From NCBI RefSeq assembly GCF_002884975.1, contig NZ_PJKB01000001.1:558001-622000 (forward strand): 64,000 bases of DNA. Reading direction: 5' to 3'. The notes under the pieces were generated by a model. The model was not told where the DNA came from and did not search any database. It worked only from the letters and a program-made list of their open reading frames with translations. Position numbers and translations under genes: made by a program. Origin of the DNA: Akkermansia muciniphila (GTDB lineage: Bacteria; Verrucomicrobiota; Verrucomicrobiia; Verrucomicrobiales; Akkermansiaceae). Positions 53,152 through 62,491 of the stretch are shown piece by piece (the first letter of the stretch is position 1; every line of letters begins with the position of its first letter).

Positions 53152-54474
53152 ATGAATTGTATGAAGGAGCCGGAAATTTTAACCATAGACGCCCATTGCC
53201 ATTTATTCAACCACGAGGTTCTTTCCTGGAGGCTCCTGATGGATTTCATCCTTTCCCGCATGCGTCCACGGGGAACGCGGGCGCGTCTGGAAACGGCGGG
53301 AGGCATCAGCGAGTTGAAGAGGATCATCCGTTTTTTCAAGACGGGCTTGATGGATACGGAGAATATTTACGGCAAGCTGCTGGCGGAGGGCGGCTGCAAT
53401 ACCGTCGTGCCGCTGATGTTTGACCTGGATTACTGCATGAAGGGCGCCGGGTGTTCCGATGGACTCCGGCGGCGCAAGGGGTATAAGAAGAATGTAAAAA
53501 AAGCGGCGCGGAAGGAATGGGCCGCGCTCCGGAAGGAACTTGATGAGCTGGCGTCCCGCGCCGGGAAGGGGGAGAGAAGGGAGCTGGGGGAGATGAAGCA
53601 GGCCCTCCGCCGCCTGTCCAGAAAGACGGAACGGCTTTCCCTGGGAAAACGGGATGCGTTCCGGGCGCAGGAGGAAGAACTGCTCAAACTGGCGGCGGCG
53701 CATCCCGGCAGGGTGCTTCCGTTTTACGTGGTGGACCCGCGCCGCCCCGGCAACTGCGTGCACGGTCCGGACGGGACGATGGACGTTTCCCCCCTGACGG
53801 ACAGGCTGGTTCCAAGGCTGGGCGGGAAGGGCGGTTTTTACGGCTTCAAGCTGTATTGCCCCAACGGCTATTCCCCTACGGACCCGGCGCTGATGGCCCT
53901 GTACGAGTATTGCGAACGGCACGGGGCGCCGCTGACGGCCCATTGCTCCGGCGGCGGTTTTGCCAGTTTTTCCCCTTCCATCGCGGTGCACGGCCATGTT
54001 TACCGGAATGGAGAGGTTGTTCCGCATGACGGCGTTCTGGAGTTCAGGCACTACCGCCTGACGGACAAGCTCCGGGTGAAGGAGAAGGCGGAACTCCTGA
54101 ACCATCCCCGGCTGTGGGAGAAGGTAATGGAGGCTTTTCCGCGCCTCCGGCTGAACCTGGCCCACTTTGGCTGCCAGGACGAGGGCACGGAGTGGACGGA
54201 ACTGATTTACGGCATGATGGAGAAGTTCCCCGGCCTTCATACGGATTTGTCCTGCATTACGGAGGCGTCCAGGCTCAGGGAGATGCGGGAGTACTTCCTC
54301 AGGGCTCCGGAACAGGTGCGCCGCAAATTCCTGTTCGGCAGTGATTTTTATCTGAACCTTCTTTTTCTGGACGGGATGAGGGAGTACATGGAGAATTTCC
54401 GGAACACGTTCACGGAGCAGGAAAGGCGGGAGCTGATGACGGCCAACCCTTCCGACTTCCTGGGATTGTCCTGA
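53152..54474 (+). CDS. Amidohydrolase-family protein with a basic helical insert
   Basis: 440 residues from ATG 53152 (a second ATG is at 53161). The metal motif DAHCHLF (14-20) starts a TIM barrel. Later motifs are YGFKLYCPNGYSP, LTAHCSGGG, LNLAHFGCQDE and LFGSDFYLN, where H and D complete the metal site. Residues about 105-190 are a very basic, helical insert absent from simple members of the family. It may be a hydrolase or decarboxylase; no substrate can be named. A strong bidirectional terminator follows. Confidence 0.8.
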   Translation: MNCMKEPEILTIDAHCHLFNHEVLSWRLLMDFILSRMRPRGTRARLETAGGISELKRIIRFFKTGLMDTENIYGKLLAEGGCNTVVPLMFDLDYCMKGAGCSDGLRRRKGYKKNVKKAARKEWAALRKELDELASRAGKGERRELGEMKQALRRLSRKTERLSLGKRDAFRAQEEELLKLAAAHPGRVLPFYVVDPRRPGNCVHGPDGTMDVSPLTDRLVPRLGGKGGFYGFKLYCPNGYSPTDPALMALYEYCERHGAPLTAHCSGGGFASFSPSIAVHGHVYRNGEVVPHDGVLEFRHYRLTDKLRVKEKAELLNHPRLWEKVMEAFPRLRLNLAHFGCQDEGTEWTELIYGMMEKFPGLHTDLSCITEASRLREMREYFLRAPEQVRRKFLFGSDFYLNLLFLDGMREYMENFRNTFTEQERRELMTANPSDFLGLS

Positions 54475-54484
54475 CGGAAACAGG

Positions 54485-54514
54485 AAACGCTCCGGAGGAA
54501 TGTCCGGAGCGTTT
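54485..54514. terminator. Bidirectional terminator between amidohydrolase and gltX
   Basis: A perfect 12-bp inverted repeat (54485-54496 with 54503-54514) and a 6-base loop, with TTT/AAA at the stem ends. It lies between convergent genes (10 bases after one, 26 before the other). Confidence 0.75.
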
Positions 54515-54540
54515 GAAAGAAGGACCGTTCCCGGCGGGAA

Positions 54541-55842
54541 TCAGTTCAGGGAGAACGCACGGATTCTCCGCACGGATTCCTCCCGGCCCAGCAGGGAGAA
54601 GACGGAGGAAAGGTCCGGTCCGCCGCTCAGCCCGGTGAGGGCCACGCGGGCGGGGAACATGACGGCTCCCATCTTCACGCCGTTTTCCTTGGCAAAGGCT
54701 TTCAGCACGCCAATGAGTTCGTGGCCGTCCCATTCCGGTTCCTGCTCCAGCCTGTCCGCCAGTTTGGAAAGCAGTTCCAGGGCTTCCGGCTGGACCTTGG
54801 CAACGGCTTCCGGGTCCATGCTGAGTTCAAAGAAGAAGCGGATTTTGTCCGGCACTTCCGCCAGCGTCTGCACCTTCGTCTGCACGGTGGCGATGGCGTC
54901 ATCCAGAATGGGGGAGTCCGGCAGCCCGGCGTTCAGGCAGAAGGGCCGCGCCTGGGCCGTGAATTCCTCCGGAGCCAGGGCGATGATGTGCTGCTGGTTG
55001 ACCCAGCGGCACTTGGTGATGTCAAATTTGGCGGCGGAGTGGTTGACGGCTTCCAGGGAGAAGCGTTCAATGAGCTCCTGCGGGGAGAAGATTTCCGTGT
55101 CGTCCTTGGGGGACCAGCCCAGCAGGGCCAGGAAGTTCATCACGCCTTCCGGCAGGAAGCCTTCTTCCGGATATGTGCCCAGGGCCGCGCCCACGTCGCG
55201 CTTGGACATCTTGGAACCGTCCTGGTTCAGGATCAGCGGCATGTGGGCGAAGACCGGGGGAGTGACGCCGAAGGCCTCAAACAGCTGGATGTGCTTGGGC
55301 GTGTTCATGATGTGGTCTTCCCCGCGGATGACGTGGGTCATCTTCATTTCAATGTCGTCCACCACGTTGACGAAGTGGAAGATGTAGGAGCCGTCCGCCC
55401 GGCGGATGGCCATGTCCGGCGTGTTGGAGGCGTCCCGGTAGTCAATGGTGATGTCCCCGCAGATCAGGTCATGGAAGGTGACGGGCTTGGAGCGGTCAAA
55501 GCGGAAGCGCCAGGCGCCGTCGTCCTCGTACACGCGTCCGGCGTCCTGGAGCTTCTTGAAATAGGCGTCGTAAATATCATTGCGCTGGCTTTGGAAGTAG
55601 GGGCCGCAGTCGCCGCCCTTCATGGGGCCTTCATCCCAGTCCAGCCCCAGCCATTCCATGCCGGTGAAGATTGCGCGGGTGGCTTCCTCCGTGTTGCGGG
55701 CGTTGTCCGTATCCTCAATGCGAAGGATGAAGGTGCCGCCCGTCTTGCGGGCGAACAGCCAGTTGAACAGGGCGGTGCGTGCGCCGCCGATGTGGAGGTA
55801 GCCCGTGGGGGAAGGTGCGAATCTTGTTCTGACGTGACTCAT
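54541..55842 (-). CDS. gltX: Glutamyl-tRNA synthetase
   Basis: 433 residues from ATG 55842. It charges tRNA with glutamate. The HIGH-type motif is APSPTGYLHIGGAR, and the KMSKS-type loop is GSKMSKRDVG. The tRNA-binding C-terminal domain is shorter than in the usual 465- to 485-residue enzymes. The enzyme may be non-discriminating if no glutaminyl-tRNA synthetase is encoded elsewhere, which cannot be seen here. Confidence 0.94.
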   Translation of the reverse strand: MSHVRTRFAPSPTGYLHIGGARTALFNWLFARKTGGTFILRIEDTDNARNTEEATRAIFTGMEWLGLDWDEGPMKGGDCGPYFQSQRNDIYDAYFKKLQDAGRVYEDDGAWRFRFDRSKPVTFHDLICGDITIDYRDASNTPDMAIRRADGSYIFHFVNVVDDIEMKMTHVIRGEDHIMNTPKHIQLFEAFGVTPPVFAHMPLILNQDGSKMSKRDVGAALGTYPEEGFLPEGVMNFLALLGWSPKDDTEIFSPQELIERFSLEAVNHSAAKFDITKCRWVNQQHIIALAPEEFTAQARPFCLNAGLPDSPILDDAIATVQTKVQTLAEVPDKIRFFFELSMDPEAVAKVQPEALELLSKLADRLEQEPEWDGHELIGVLKAFAKENGVKMGAVMFPARVALTGLSGGPDLSSVFSLLGREESVRRIRAFSLN

Positions 55843-56004
55843 GATGGGTAAGAGAGTAAGGGCCTGCCTGCCCGCGTCAAGCAGATACAGGGGGTGCATG
55901 CCAAAAAGGGCGGCGCTGCGGCGGGGAGGGGGACAGGCGTTTTTTACGGGTGTTGTCGGCCTTGCGGCTTGCCTGGAAGGGGTTTTTAGGGTTCATTTAA
56001 CGCC

Positions 56005-57153
56005 GTGTTCTTTTTAAAGCACATATTCCGTCTGCGGGAGAAGTGGCAGATTGAGCGGGAGGACGAGGAAAAGCCCTTTCTGGAGCATCTGGACGACCTG
56101 CGCACCATGCTGCTGAGGATGGCCCTGTGCCTGACCGTCAGCACGATTCTGTGCGCCGGGTTCGCGTCCAATCTGATGGACATCCTGAGGCGCCCCGTCA
56201 ACCAGGTGTGGGACATGTTTGAGGAATCCCACCTGCCCGCGGGAATCGGGCTGGACGCCTGGGGAAAGGCCAAGGAAACGGCCACGGCCATGATGAGCCT
56301 GGACGGCGCCCAGCGGAAGCTGCTTCTCCGGCAGATTTCCCCGTCCCTGGCGGACTTGACGGAGGCGGCCCTGGTGCTCCGCGGAGCGGAGTCCCTGCCG
56401 GAGGACAGGAAGGAGATTTTCATCAGGGAGGGAAGCCCCAGCTCCACGGTGCGGGAACTGGCGGAATCCCTGTTTGCCAAGGAGGCCATTCTGACGGACG
56501 GCACGGGACGGGGGGCCCTCAAGATGATGAGCGCGTTCCAGCCCGGGGAGGCGTTCATGCTGACCATCAAGCTTTCCCTGTATGCCGGGGTGGTGATCTC
56601 CTTTCCCCTGTTGCTGTACTTCCTGCTCCAGTTCATTATTCCGGGGCTGCTGGAGCATGAGCGCAAGCTGCTGTACAAGTGCATGGCGGTCGGCTTCGGC
56701 CTGTTCCTGGCCGGAACGCTGTTCTGCTACTTCATCGTGCTCCCCAGGGTGCTCACCTTCTTTTACACGTATTCCCTGGAATTCGGCATTTCCAATGAAT
56801 GGCGCATCGGCTATTACCTGTCCTTCGCCACGCAGATGATCCTGATGTTCGGCCTGGCGTTTGAACTGCCCGTGGTGGTGATGCCCTTCGTCAAGCTGGG
56901 CGTGCTGACCTATGACATGATGAAGGCCACGCGCCGCTACGCCATTGTGGCGATCGCCATCCTGGCCGCGGTCATCACCCCTACGCCGGACGTAGCCACC
57001 ATGATGCTGATGGCCGTCCCCATGTACGCGCTGTATGAAATATGCATCATCCTGGCCTGGATGCATGAGCGCAAGGAGGCCGCCCGTGCCCGGGAGGAAG
57101 TAGCCCGGTTTGAAGAAGACTTCAACAACGACAATTCTCCCTACAACCACTAA
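56005..57153 (+). CDS. tatC: Twin-arginine translocase subunit TatC with a long first periplasmic loop
   Basis: 382 residues, against about 240-260 in typical TatC. It starts at GTG 56005. The signature FLEHLDDLR is at 25-33, the first helix at about 34-55, and the second periplasmic-edge motif FQPGEAF at 178-184, followed by FIIPGLLEHER and the remaining helices. The loop between helices 1 and 2 (about residues 66-177) is about 110 residues, roughly 90 longer than usual, charged and probably helical. TatC recognises twin-arginine signal peptides. The gene is 26 bases before uppP. Confidence 0.9.
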   Translation: MFFLKHIFRLREKWQIEREDEEKPFLEHLDDLRTMLLRMALCLTVSTILCAGFASNLMDILRRPVNQVWDMFEESHLPAGIGLDAWGKAKETATAMMSLDGAQRKLLLRQISPSLADLTEAALVLRGAESLPEDRKEIFIREGSPSSTVRELAESLFAKEAILTDGTGRGALKMMSAFQPGEAFMLTIKLSLYAGVVISFPLLLYFLLQFIIPGLLEHERKLLYKCMAVGFGLFLAGTLFCYFIVLPRVLTFFYTYSLEFGISNEWRIGYYLSFATQMILMFGLAFELPVVVMPFVKLGVLTYDMMKATRRYAIVAIAILAAVITPTPDVATMMLMAVPMYALYEICIILAWMHERKEAARAREEVARFEEDFNNDNSPYNH

Positions 57154-57179
57154 AACACACATCCAACTGACACCATAAC

Positions 57180-58016
57180 ATGAATCTCCTGGACATCATC
57201 ATCCTGGGCATTGTGGAAGGCCTGACCGAGTACCTGCCGGTCAGCTCCACCGGGCACCTTCTCCTGACGGAATCCCTGCTGAACATGTCCCAGAGCAAGG
57301 AGGCCCTGGACGCCCTGGCCGTCTGCATCCAGGGCGGGGCCATCCTGGCGGTGCTGAGCCTGTATTTCCCCCGGGTGAAGGCCATGGCGCAGGGCTTGCG
57401 CGGCAATAATCCCGCCGGGCTGAAGCTGCTGGTGAACCTCATTCTGGCCTTTCTCCCCGCCGCCGTGGTGGGCCTGTGCTGCGCCTCCCTGATCAAGGAG
57501 TACCTGTTCAATACGTACACGGTGGCCTATTCCTGGATTGTGGGCGGCGGCGTGATTCTGGCGTACTGCGCCTGGCGCGCCAGGCAGGGACGTTCCAATG
57601 AGGGGAACTCCGGTGCCTCCATTGAAAGCCTGACCCCGGCCAAGGCCCTGACGGTGGGCGCGCTCCAGTGCGTGGCCATGGTTCCCGGCACCAGCCGGAG
57701 CCTGATGACCATGCTGGGAGGCATGTTCGTGGGGCTTAGCGTGGAAGCCGCCGTGGAATTCAGCTTCCTGCTGGGCCTGATTACCCTGGGCGCGGCCACG
57801 GCGCATGATGCGTACAAGGATGGGGCGCTGATGCTGGAAGCCTTCGGGTGGGAAGCCCTGGCCGTGGGAACGGTCGTGAGCTGGCTGTCCGCATGGCTGG
57901 CTGTAAAATGGATGGTCTCCTACCTCCAAAAGCACAGTTTTGCCGTATTCGGCTGGTACCGCATCGCCATCGGCATCGTGACCCTGGTTCTGCTGGGAGC
58001 GGGGTTGATGCATTAA
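57180..58016 (+). CDS. uppP: Undecaprenyl-diphosphatase
   Basis: 278 residues, an all-helical membrane protein with the BacA/UppP motifs LGIVEGLTEYLPVSSTGHLLL (in part, with catalytic E and H) and VPGTSRSLMTMLGG. It dephosphorylates undecaprenyl diphosphate to recycle the lipid carrier of cell-wall synthesis. Its close spacing to tatC suggests a shared transcript. A terminator follows. Confidence 0.95.
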   Translation: MNLLDIIILGIVEGLTEYLPVSSTGHLLLTESLLNMSQSKEALDALAVCIQGGAILAVLSLYFPRVKAMAQGLRGNNPAGLKLLVNLILAFLPAAVVGLCCASLIKEYLFNTYTVAYSWIVGGGVILAYCAWRARQGRSNEGNSGASIESLTPAKALTVGALQCVAMVPGTSRSLMTMLGGMFVGLSVEAAVEFSFLLGLITLGAATAHDAYKDGALMLEAFGWEALAVGTVVSWLSAWLAVKWMVSYLQKHSFAVFGWYRIAIGIVTLVLLGAGLMH

Positions 58017-58041
58017 AATTGATTCCTCTTTATTGAATGTC

Positions 58042-58079
58042 AAGAGCCGCTGCCCGGTCCGGGAAGGCGGCTCTTTTAT
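58042..58079 (+). terminator. Terminator after uppP
   Basis: A perfect 9-bp stem (58042-58050 with 58067-58075) runs into TTTTATTTTT on the plus strand, about 26 bases after the uppP stop. Confidence 0.85.
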
Positions 58080-58161
58080 TTTTCAGCCGCGGGGAAAGGA
58101 GGTTTTGAAAATGTAACCTGATTGTAACACACGGGATGGATTTTTCCGGCATCATGGAGGC

Positions 58162-60441
58162 ATGAACATCATGTGGTGCCTGATAGCCGTATGGGCGGGA
58201 ATAGCCGTTCCGGCCCATTCCCGGGATGCTGATGACGGGCTGGCTGCCCGGAACATCATCCTGCCGCAGAGGCGCGTCATTCTCCCGGCGGACCGGGCGG
58301 TCCGGCAGGCGGTGGGGATGGAAAAGGTGAACGCCCGCGTTCTGGTGAACGGACGCAGCGCCGTAACCACTCTGGAACTGAACGTGCGCAATGACGGTTC
58401 CTCCCCGGCGGAGGCGGAGCTGCTGCTGCCCGTTCCGGAAGGCGTGGTGGTGAAGGGATTTTATTACGGGGACGGAAAGACGGCATGGCAGGCGTCCCTG
58501 ATGCCTGCGGCAGAAGCCCGCCGCCTGTATGACCGCATTGTGGCGCGCAGAAAAGATCCGGCCCTGCTGGAATTTGCGGGCTATGGCGCCATCCGGACCA
58601 GCGTGTTTCCGGTGCCGCCCCGGTCTTCCGTGAAACTGGGCATGGTTTACGAACAACTGCTGGCCCCCACGGACCACCGTCTGGATTATGTCCTGCCCAG
58701 AACGGAAGCCCTGTCCGGCGGCGCGCCGTGGACGGTGAGGGTGGAGCTGGCCCCCGGAAAGGGCGCTCCGGGCAACGTTTTCACCCCCTCCCATCAGATG
58801 AAGCGCCATGAGCTGGAGGATGGAACCGTGGTTCTGACCCTGGCGGAGGAGAGGATGAGCCCCGGGCCCTTCCGCCTGTCATGGCTGGAGGCGCGCGGAA
58901 AAAAGGGGGAAGCCCACGCCGCTCCGGATACCAGCATTTATGCTTCTCCTGACGCGGAAGGCGGCAAAAACGGCTATTTCCTGGCGATGGTGGGCAAGGA
59001 CGGCACTCCCGGCGCAAACACCATCCTGCGGGAAGTTACGCTGGTGCTGGACAGGTCCGGCAGCATGCGGGGGGAAAAGCTGGCCAGCATGAAGGAAGCG
59101 GCCAAGCAGATTGTTTCCGGCCTGAATCCCGGAGAACGCTTCAACATCATCACTTATAATGAAGGGGTCAACCTGTTTGAGGCGGCTCCTGTGGAAAAAA
59201 GCGGAAAGACGGAGAAAGCGGTTCATGCTTGGCTGGACGCCGTGGTGGCGAGGGGCGGCACCAACGTTCATGAGGCCCTGTCCGCCGCGCTGGCCCAGCC
59301 CTCCCATGAGGGAATGCTGCCCGTGGTGCTTTTCCTGACGGACGGCCTTCCCACGATCGGCCGCACTTCTGAAAAAGACATTGTGGCTCTCGCGGGAGAG
59401 GGGAACAAGGCGGAGAGGCGCATTTTCACCATCGGAGTGGGGGAAGACGTGAATGCCCCCCTGCTGAGGCGCATGGCTGAAATTTCCGGAGGGCTGCCGT
59501 CCTACGTTCTTTCCGGAGAAAACCTTGAAGTCAAGCTGGGGCAGGTGTTCCGGCAGTTGTACGGCCCTGTTTTCCGGAAGGTCCGCTATACCGTCTGTTC
59601 TCCGGATGGCAGGGAACAGCCGGGAAGGGTGCAGGACGCCATTCCCTCCGGGACGCTGCCGGATATTTATTCCGGCGCCCCCGCCGTGCTGGCCGGCAGG
59701 TACATAGGTACGGAACCGTTCCTGGTCAAGGGAACCTGTGTGGACCGGAATAACACGGAATGGACTTTTTCCATCACTGTGGACCCGCAGCGCATCGCCA
59801 GCATGAAGGATGATTTTGTGGCCCGGCTGTGGGCCGCGCGTAAAATAGGCAGTTTGGAAACGGCCCTGATGGATATGGGGGAAGATTCTTCCGGTACGGG
59901 AGAGCTGAGGAATTATCCTGAAACACTGGAATTGACGGAGGAAATTATGCGGCTTTCACGGGATTTCGGGATCATGAGTTCAGCCACCGCCTTTTTTGCG
60001 GATGACGGGAGTTCCGGTTCATGGCACGTTCCGGGAGCTTCCCCGCTGGGGGGGCAGATGGGAAGAGTGATGCAGGAGTCACGGGAAGGGATGGATGCGA
60101 TTTCCCTGCAGGAGAATGCCGTAGCCAAGAAGAAGGAGCTGACCCTGAACAAGTACAACATCCAGCTGGACCGCAGGGGCCGTGCCGTTTCCTTCCTCCA
60201 TACGGCGCAAATTGCGCAGAACGGATATTTTAACAGGAACGGGGTCTGGATGGAAAACACGGTGCTTTCCCGTCCGGACAGGGGCCGCGCCGTGAGGACG
60301 GTCCAGGTGGGCACGCCGGAATATGCCGCCGTGGCGGACAAGCTGGTTAAGACCAACCGCCAGGGGCTCCTGGCCCTGGACGGCTCCGTGATGCTTCTCC
60401 TGGATGGAGAAACCGTGCTGATGCAGAACAGTTTTCCGTAA
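58162..60441 (+). CDS. Exported VIT-VWA protein (inter-alpha-trypsin-inhibitor-like)
   Basis: 759 residues with a signal peptide ending near AHSRD (residue 20). A VIT domain (about 35-200) has LELNVRNDGSSPAEAELLLPVPEG and YDRIVARRKDPALLEF (in part). It is followed by a von Willebrand A domain (about 290-480) with the metal-binding MIDAS motif DRSGSM (D297), the threonine region GTNVHEAL, and LTDGLPT. The C-terminal 270 residues are unrecognised. VIT-VWA proteins bind partners at the cell surface; a periplasmic or outer-membrane role is inferred. Confidence 0.88.
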   Translation: MNIMWCLIAVWAGIAVPAHSRDADDGLAARNIILPQRRVILPADRAVRQAVGMEKVNARVLVNGRSAVTTLELNVRNDGSSPAEAELLLPVPEGVVVKGFYYGDGKTAWQASLMPAAEARRLYDRIVARRKDPALLEFAGYGAIRTSVFPVPPRSSVKLGMVYEQLLAPTDHRLDYVLPRTEALSGGAPWTVRVELAPGKGAPGNVFTPSHQMKRHELEDGTVVLTLAEERMSPGPFRLSWLEARGKKGEAHAAPDTSIYASPDAEGGKNGYFLAMVGKDGTPGANTILREVTLVLDRSGSMRGEKLASMKEAAKQIVSGLNPGERFNIITYNEGVNLFEAAPVEKSGKTEKAVHAWLDAVVARGGTNVHEALSAALAQPSHEGMLPVVLFLTDGLPTIGRTSEKDIVALAGEGNKAERRIFTIGVGEDVNAPLLRRMAEISGGLPSYVLSGENLEVKLGQVFRQLYGPVFRKVRYTVCSPDGREQPGRVQDAIPSGTLPDIYSGAPAVLAGRYIGTEPFLVKGTCVDRNNTEWTFSITVDPQRIASMKDDFVARLWAARKIGSLETALMDMGEDSSGTGELRNYPETLELTEEIMRLSRDFGIMSSATAFFADDGSSGSWHVPGASPLGGQMGRVMQESREGMDAISLQENAVAKKKELTLNKYNIQLDRRGRAVSFLHTAQIAQNGYFNRNGVWMENTVLSRPDRGRAVRTVQVGTPEYAAVADKLVKTNRQGLLALDGSVMLLLDGETVLMQNSFP

Positions 60442-60473
60442 ACGAACAAACAAATAAATAATAATCAACAATC

Positions 60474-62369
60474 ATGAACCATATTATTGCATGTACATTG
60501 GGGCTGCTGGGCGCCGGAGCACTTTGCTCGCATGGCGAATCCGCTGCCGCTCCCGCGAACGGGCGCCCCGTTGCGCCGGAAAAGGATAAATACTCCATCA
60601 CGCCGGGACGGCAGGGGAATGCGCAGGAGGTGAAAAAATCCGTGGCTTCCGTTACCGTGAGTTCCGCCATGGGGCACGCCTCCTGCGTGAAAATAAGCAC
60701 GTCTGAACCGGAAAAGGCTGAGGGAATGAAGAGTGGCGCCTATTCCGTCACGACCAGGAATGGTCCCGCTCCGGGAGAGATGGAGATCAGCGTAACTCCA
60801 AAGACGGAAGCCCTCCTCACCCGGAAAGTGGCGGTTTCCGCCGGGGCAGGGTGCGTTCCCACGGATAAGGCAGGGGCGTTCAAGGAAGCTGCCTATTCCA
60901 TCAAGACGCAGGAAAAGGACAACTCCGGAAAGATGGAAATGATTGTGACGCCCCGGCAGGAAGGAGTTTCTGACGAAATTTCAGCCGTTCAGGGAAAAGA
61001 ACAGGTAGTTGTCATTACACAGTCCAGGGGAACGGCTCCTGCCATGGAGTTCATGGGCGGGGACGGCGCCAGCTCCGGCATCATCATAAGTACGGTGAAA
61101 GGGGAGAAGGCTGAGGGGGTGAAGGAAGCCGCTTATTCCATTACCACCGCAAAGGATGCCGTTCCCGGCAGCATGAAGATCAGCGTGGTTCCCGTGAAGG
61201 AGGAAGCTTCTTCCGGAACGCCTGCCGCGCCGGACCAGGCGGCTGTAAAAAAGGATGACCGCGCCGTGATCCAGATTGCCCTTTTGCTGGATACCTCCGG
61301 CAGCATGACCGGACTCATCAACCAGGCGCGCACGTACCTGTGGAAGATTGTCAATGACATGACGCTGGCGCGCCAGAACGGCAAATTGCCCGACATCCGG
61401 ATTGCCCTGTATGAGTACGGAAATGACGGGCTGTCTTCCAAAGATGCCTGGATCCGCCAGGTGCTTCCGCTCACGGATGACCTGGACAAGGTTTCCGAGG
61501 AGCTGTTCAAGCTGAAAACCAACGGCGGCACGGAATGCTGCGGCGCCGTCATTGACCGGGCCGTGAAGGAGCTGAAATGGAACACGGAGGATCCCAATGC
61601 GCTGAAACTGGTGTTTATTGCAGGCAATGAACCCTTCAACCAGGGCAGCGTGCCGTATGCGGAGTCCATCGCGCGGGGGCTGGCCAAGGGCATTACCGTC
61701 AACACCATTCATTGTGGGAATGCAGGGGACCGGGATACGGCCCTGTGGAAGGACGGAGCCAAGAAAGGGGACGGCAGTTTCCTGAATATTGACCATAATG
61801 CCACTCCCCCGGACCCGGAAACGCCCTATGACGGAGAGCTTGCCAAGCTGAGTTCCTCCCTGAACGGGACGTATCTGGCCTACGGTTCCCGGGAGGTGCA
61901 GGCTGAAAGGCTGAGCAAGCAGGAAAGCCAGGACAGGCTGGCCCAGGAGCTGTCATCCACGGCTTACGCGGGTCGCGTCAAGGCGAAGGCCAACAAGGCA
62001 GCGTACCGCAACACCTCCTGGGACCTGGTGGACCTTTATGAACGGGACGGAACCAAGGCTCTGGGTAATTTGAATGGCGCCGGGCAGCTTCCCAAGGAAC
62101 TGGAAGGCAAAACCCCGGAAGAAGTGGAGGCCGTGGTGAAAAAGAAGGCGGAAGAGCGCGGAGCCTTGCAAAAGAAGGTGATGGAGCTGGATGCGCAGCG
62201 CAGCGAATGGCTGGCCAAGTGGAAGGCGCAGCAGAGCGTTTCCGGGAATGCCGGGCCGGACAGCCTGGATGACGCCATTATCCGTGCCGTACGGAAGCAG
62301 GCTTCCAAAAAGCAGTTTTCCTTTGTGAAAGAGAACGGAGCGGAAGGAAAAAACTCCCCTATGAAATAA
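60474..62369 (+). CDS. Exported VWA protein with three N-terminal internal repeats
   Basis: 631 residues with an N-terminal hydrophobic stretch typical of a signal peptide (about 5-20). Residues about 35-255 contain three copies of a unit like GAYSVTT...G.MEISVTP, two of them preceded by KAEGMK or KAEGVK. A VWA domain follows, with MIDAS motif DTSGSM (D273), GGTECCGAVIDRA and FIAGNEPFNQG. A charged, coiled-coil-like tail (about 545-600) completes it. It starts 33 bases after the VIT-VWA gene and is co-transcribed with it. Both proteins may act as partners in one surface complex. Confidence 0.85.
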   Translation: MNHIIACTLGLLGAGALCSHGESAAAPANGRPVAPEKDKYSITPGRQGNAQEVKKSVASVTVSSAMGHASCVKISTSEPEKAEGMKSGAYSVTTRNGPAPGEMEISVTPKTEALLTRKVAVSAGAGCVPTDKAGAFKEAAYSIKTQEKDNSGKMEMIVTPRQEGVSDEISAVQGKEQVVVITQSRGTAPAMEFMGGDGASSGIIISTVKGEKAEGVKEAAYSITTAKDAVPGSMKISVVPVKEEASSGTPAAPDQAAVKKDDRAVIQIALLLDTSGSMTGLINQARTYLWKIVNDMTLARQNGKLPDIRIALYEYGNDGLSSKDAWIRQVLPLTDDLDKVSEELFKLKTNGGTECCGAVIDRAVKELKWNTEDPNALKLVFIAGNEPFNQGSVPYAESIARGLAKGITVNTIHCGNAGDRDTALWKDGAKKGDGSFLNIDHNATPPDPETPYDGELAKLSSSLNGTYLAYGSREVQAERLSKQESQDRLAQELSSTAYAGRVKAKANKAAYRNTSWDLVDLYERDGTKALGNLNGAGQLPKELEGKTPEEVEAVVKKKAEERGALQKKVMELDAQRSEWLAKWKAQQSVSGNAGPDSLDDAIIRAVRKQASKKQFSFVKENGAEGKNSPMK

Positions 62370-62389
62370 CAGAGTGAAGAAATGAGTGC

Positions 62390-62433
62390 CCTGCGGGGCT
62401 GTCCGGGAGTACGGGCGGTCCCGCAGGATTTTT
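62390..62433 (+). terminator. Terminator after the VWA operon
   Basis: An 8-bp stem (62390-62397 with 62420-62427) and a T-run at 62429-62433, about 20 bases after the stop of the second VWA gene. Confidence 0.7.
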
Positions 62434-62491
62434 CTTTCTGAAAAAACCGGTTTTACCGGAACGTTTATATTTGATAGATTGCCCTGCATAC

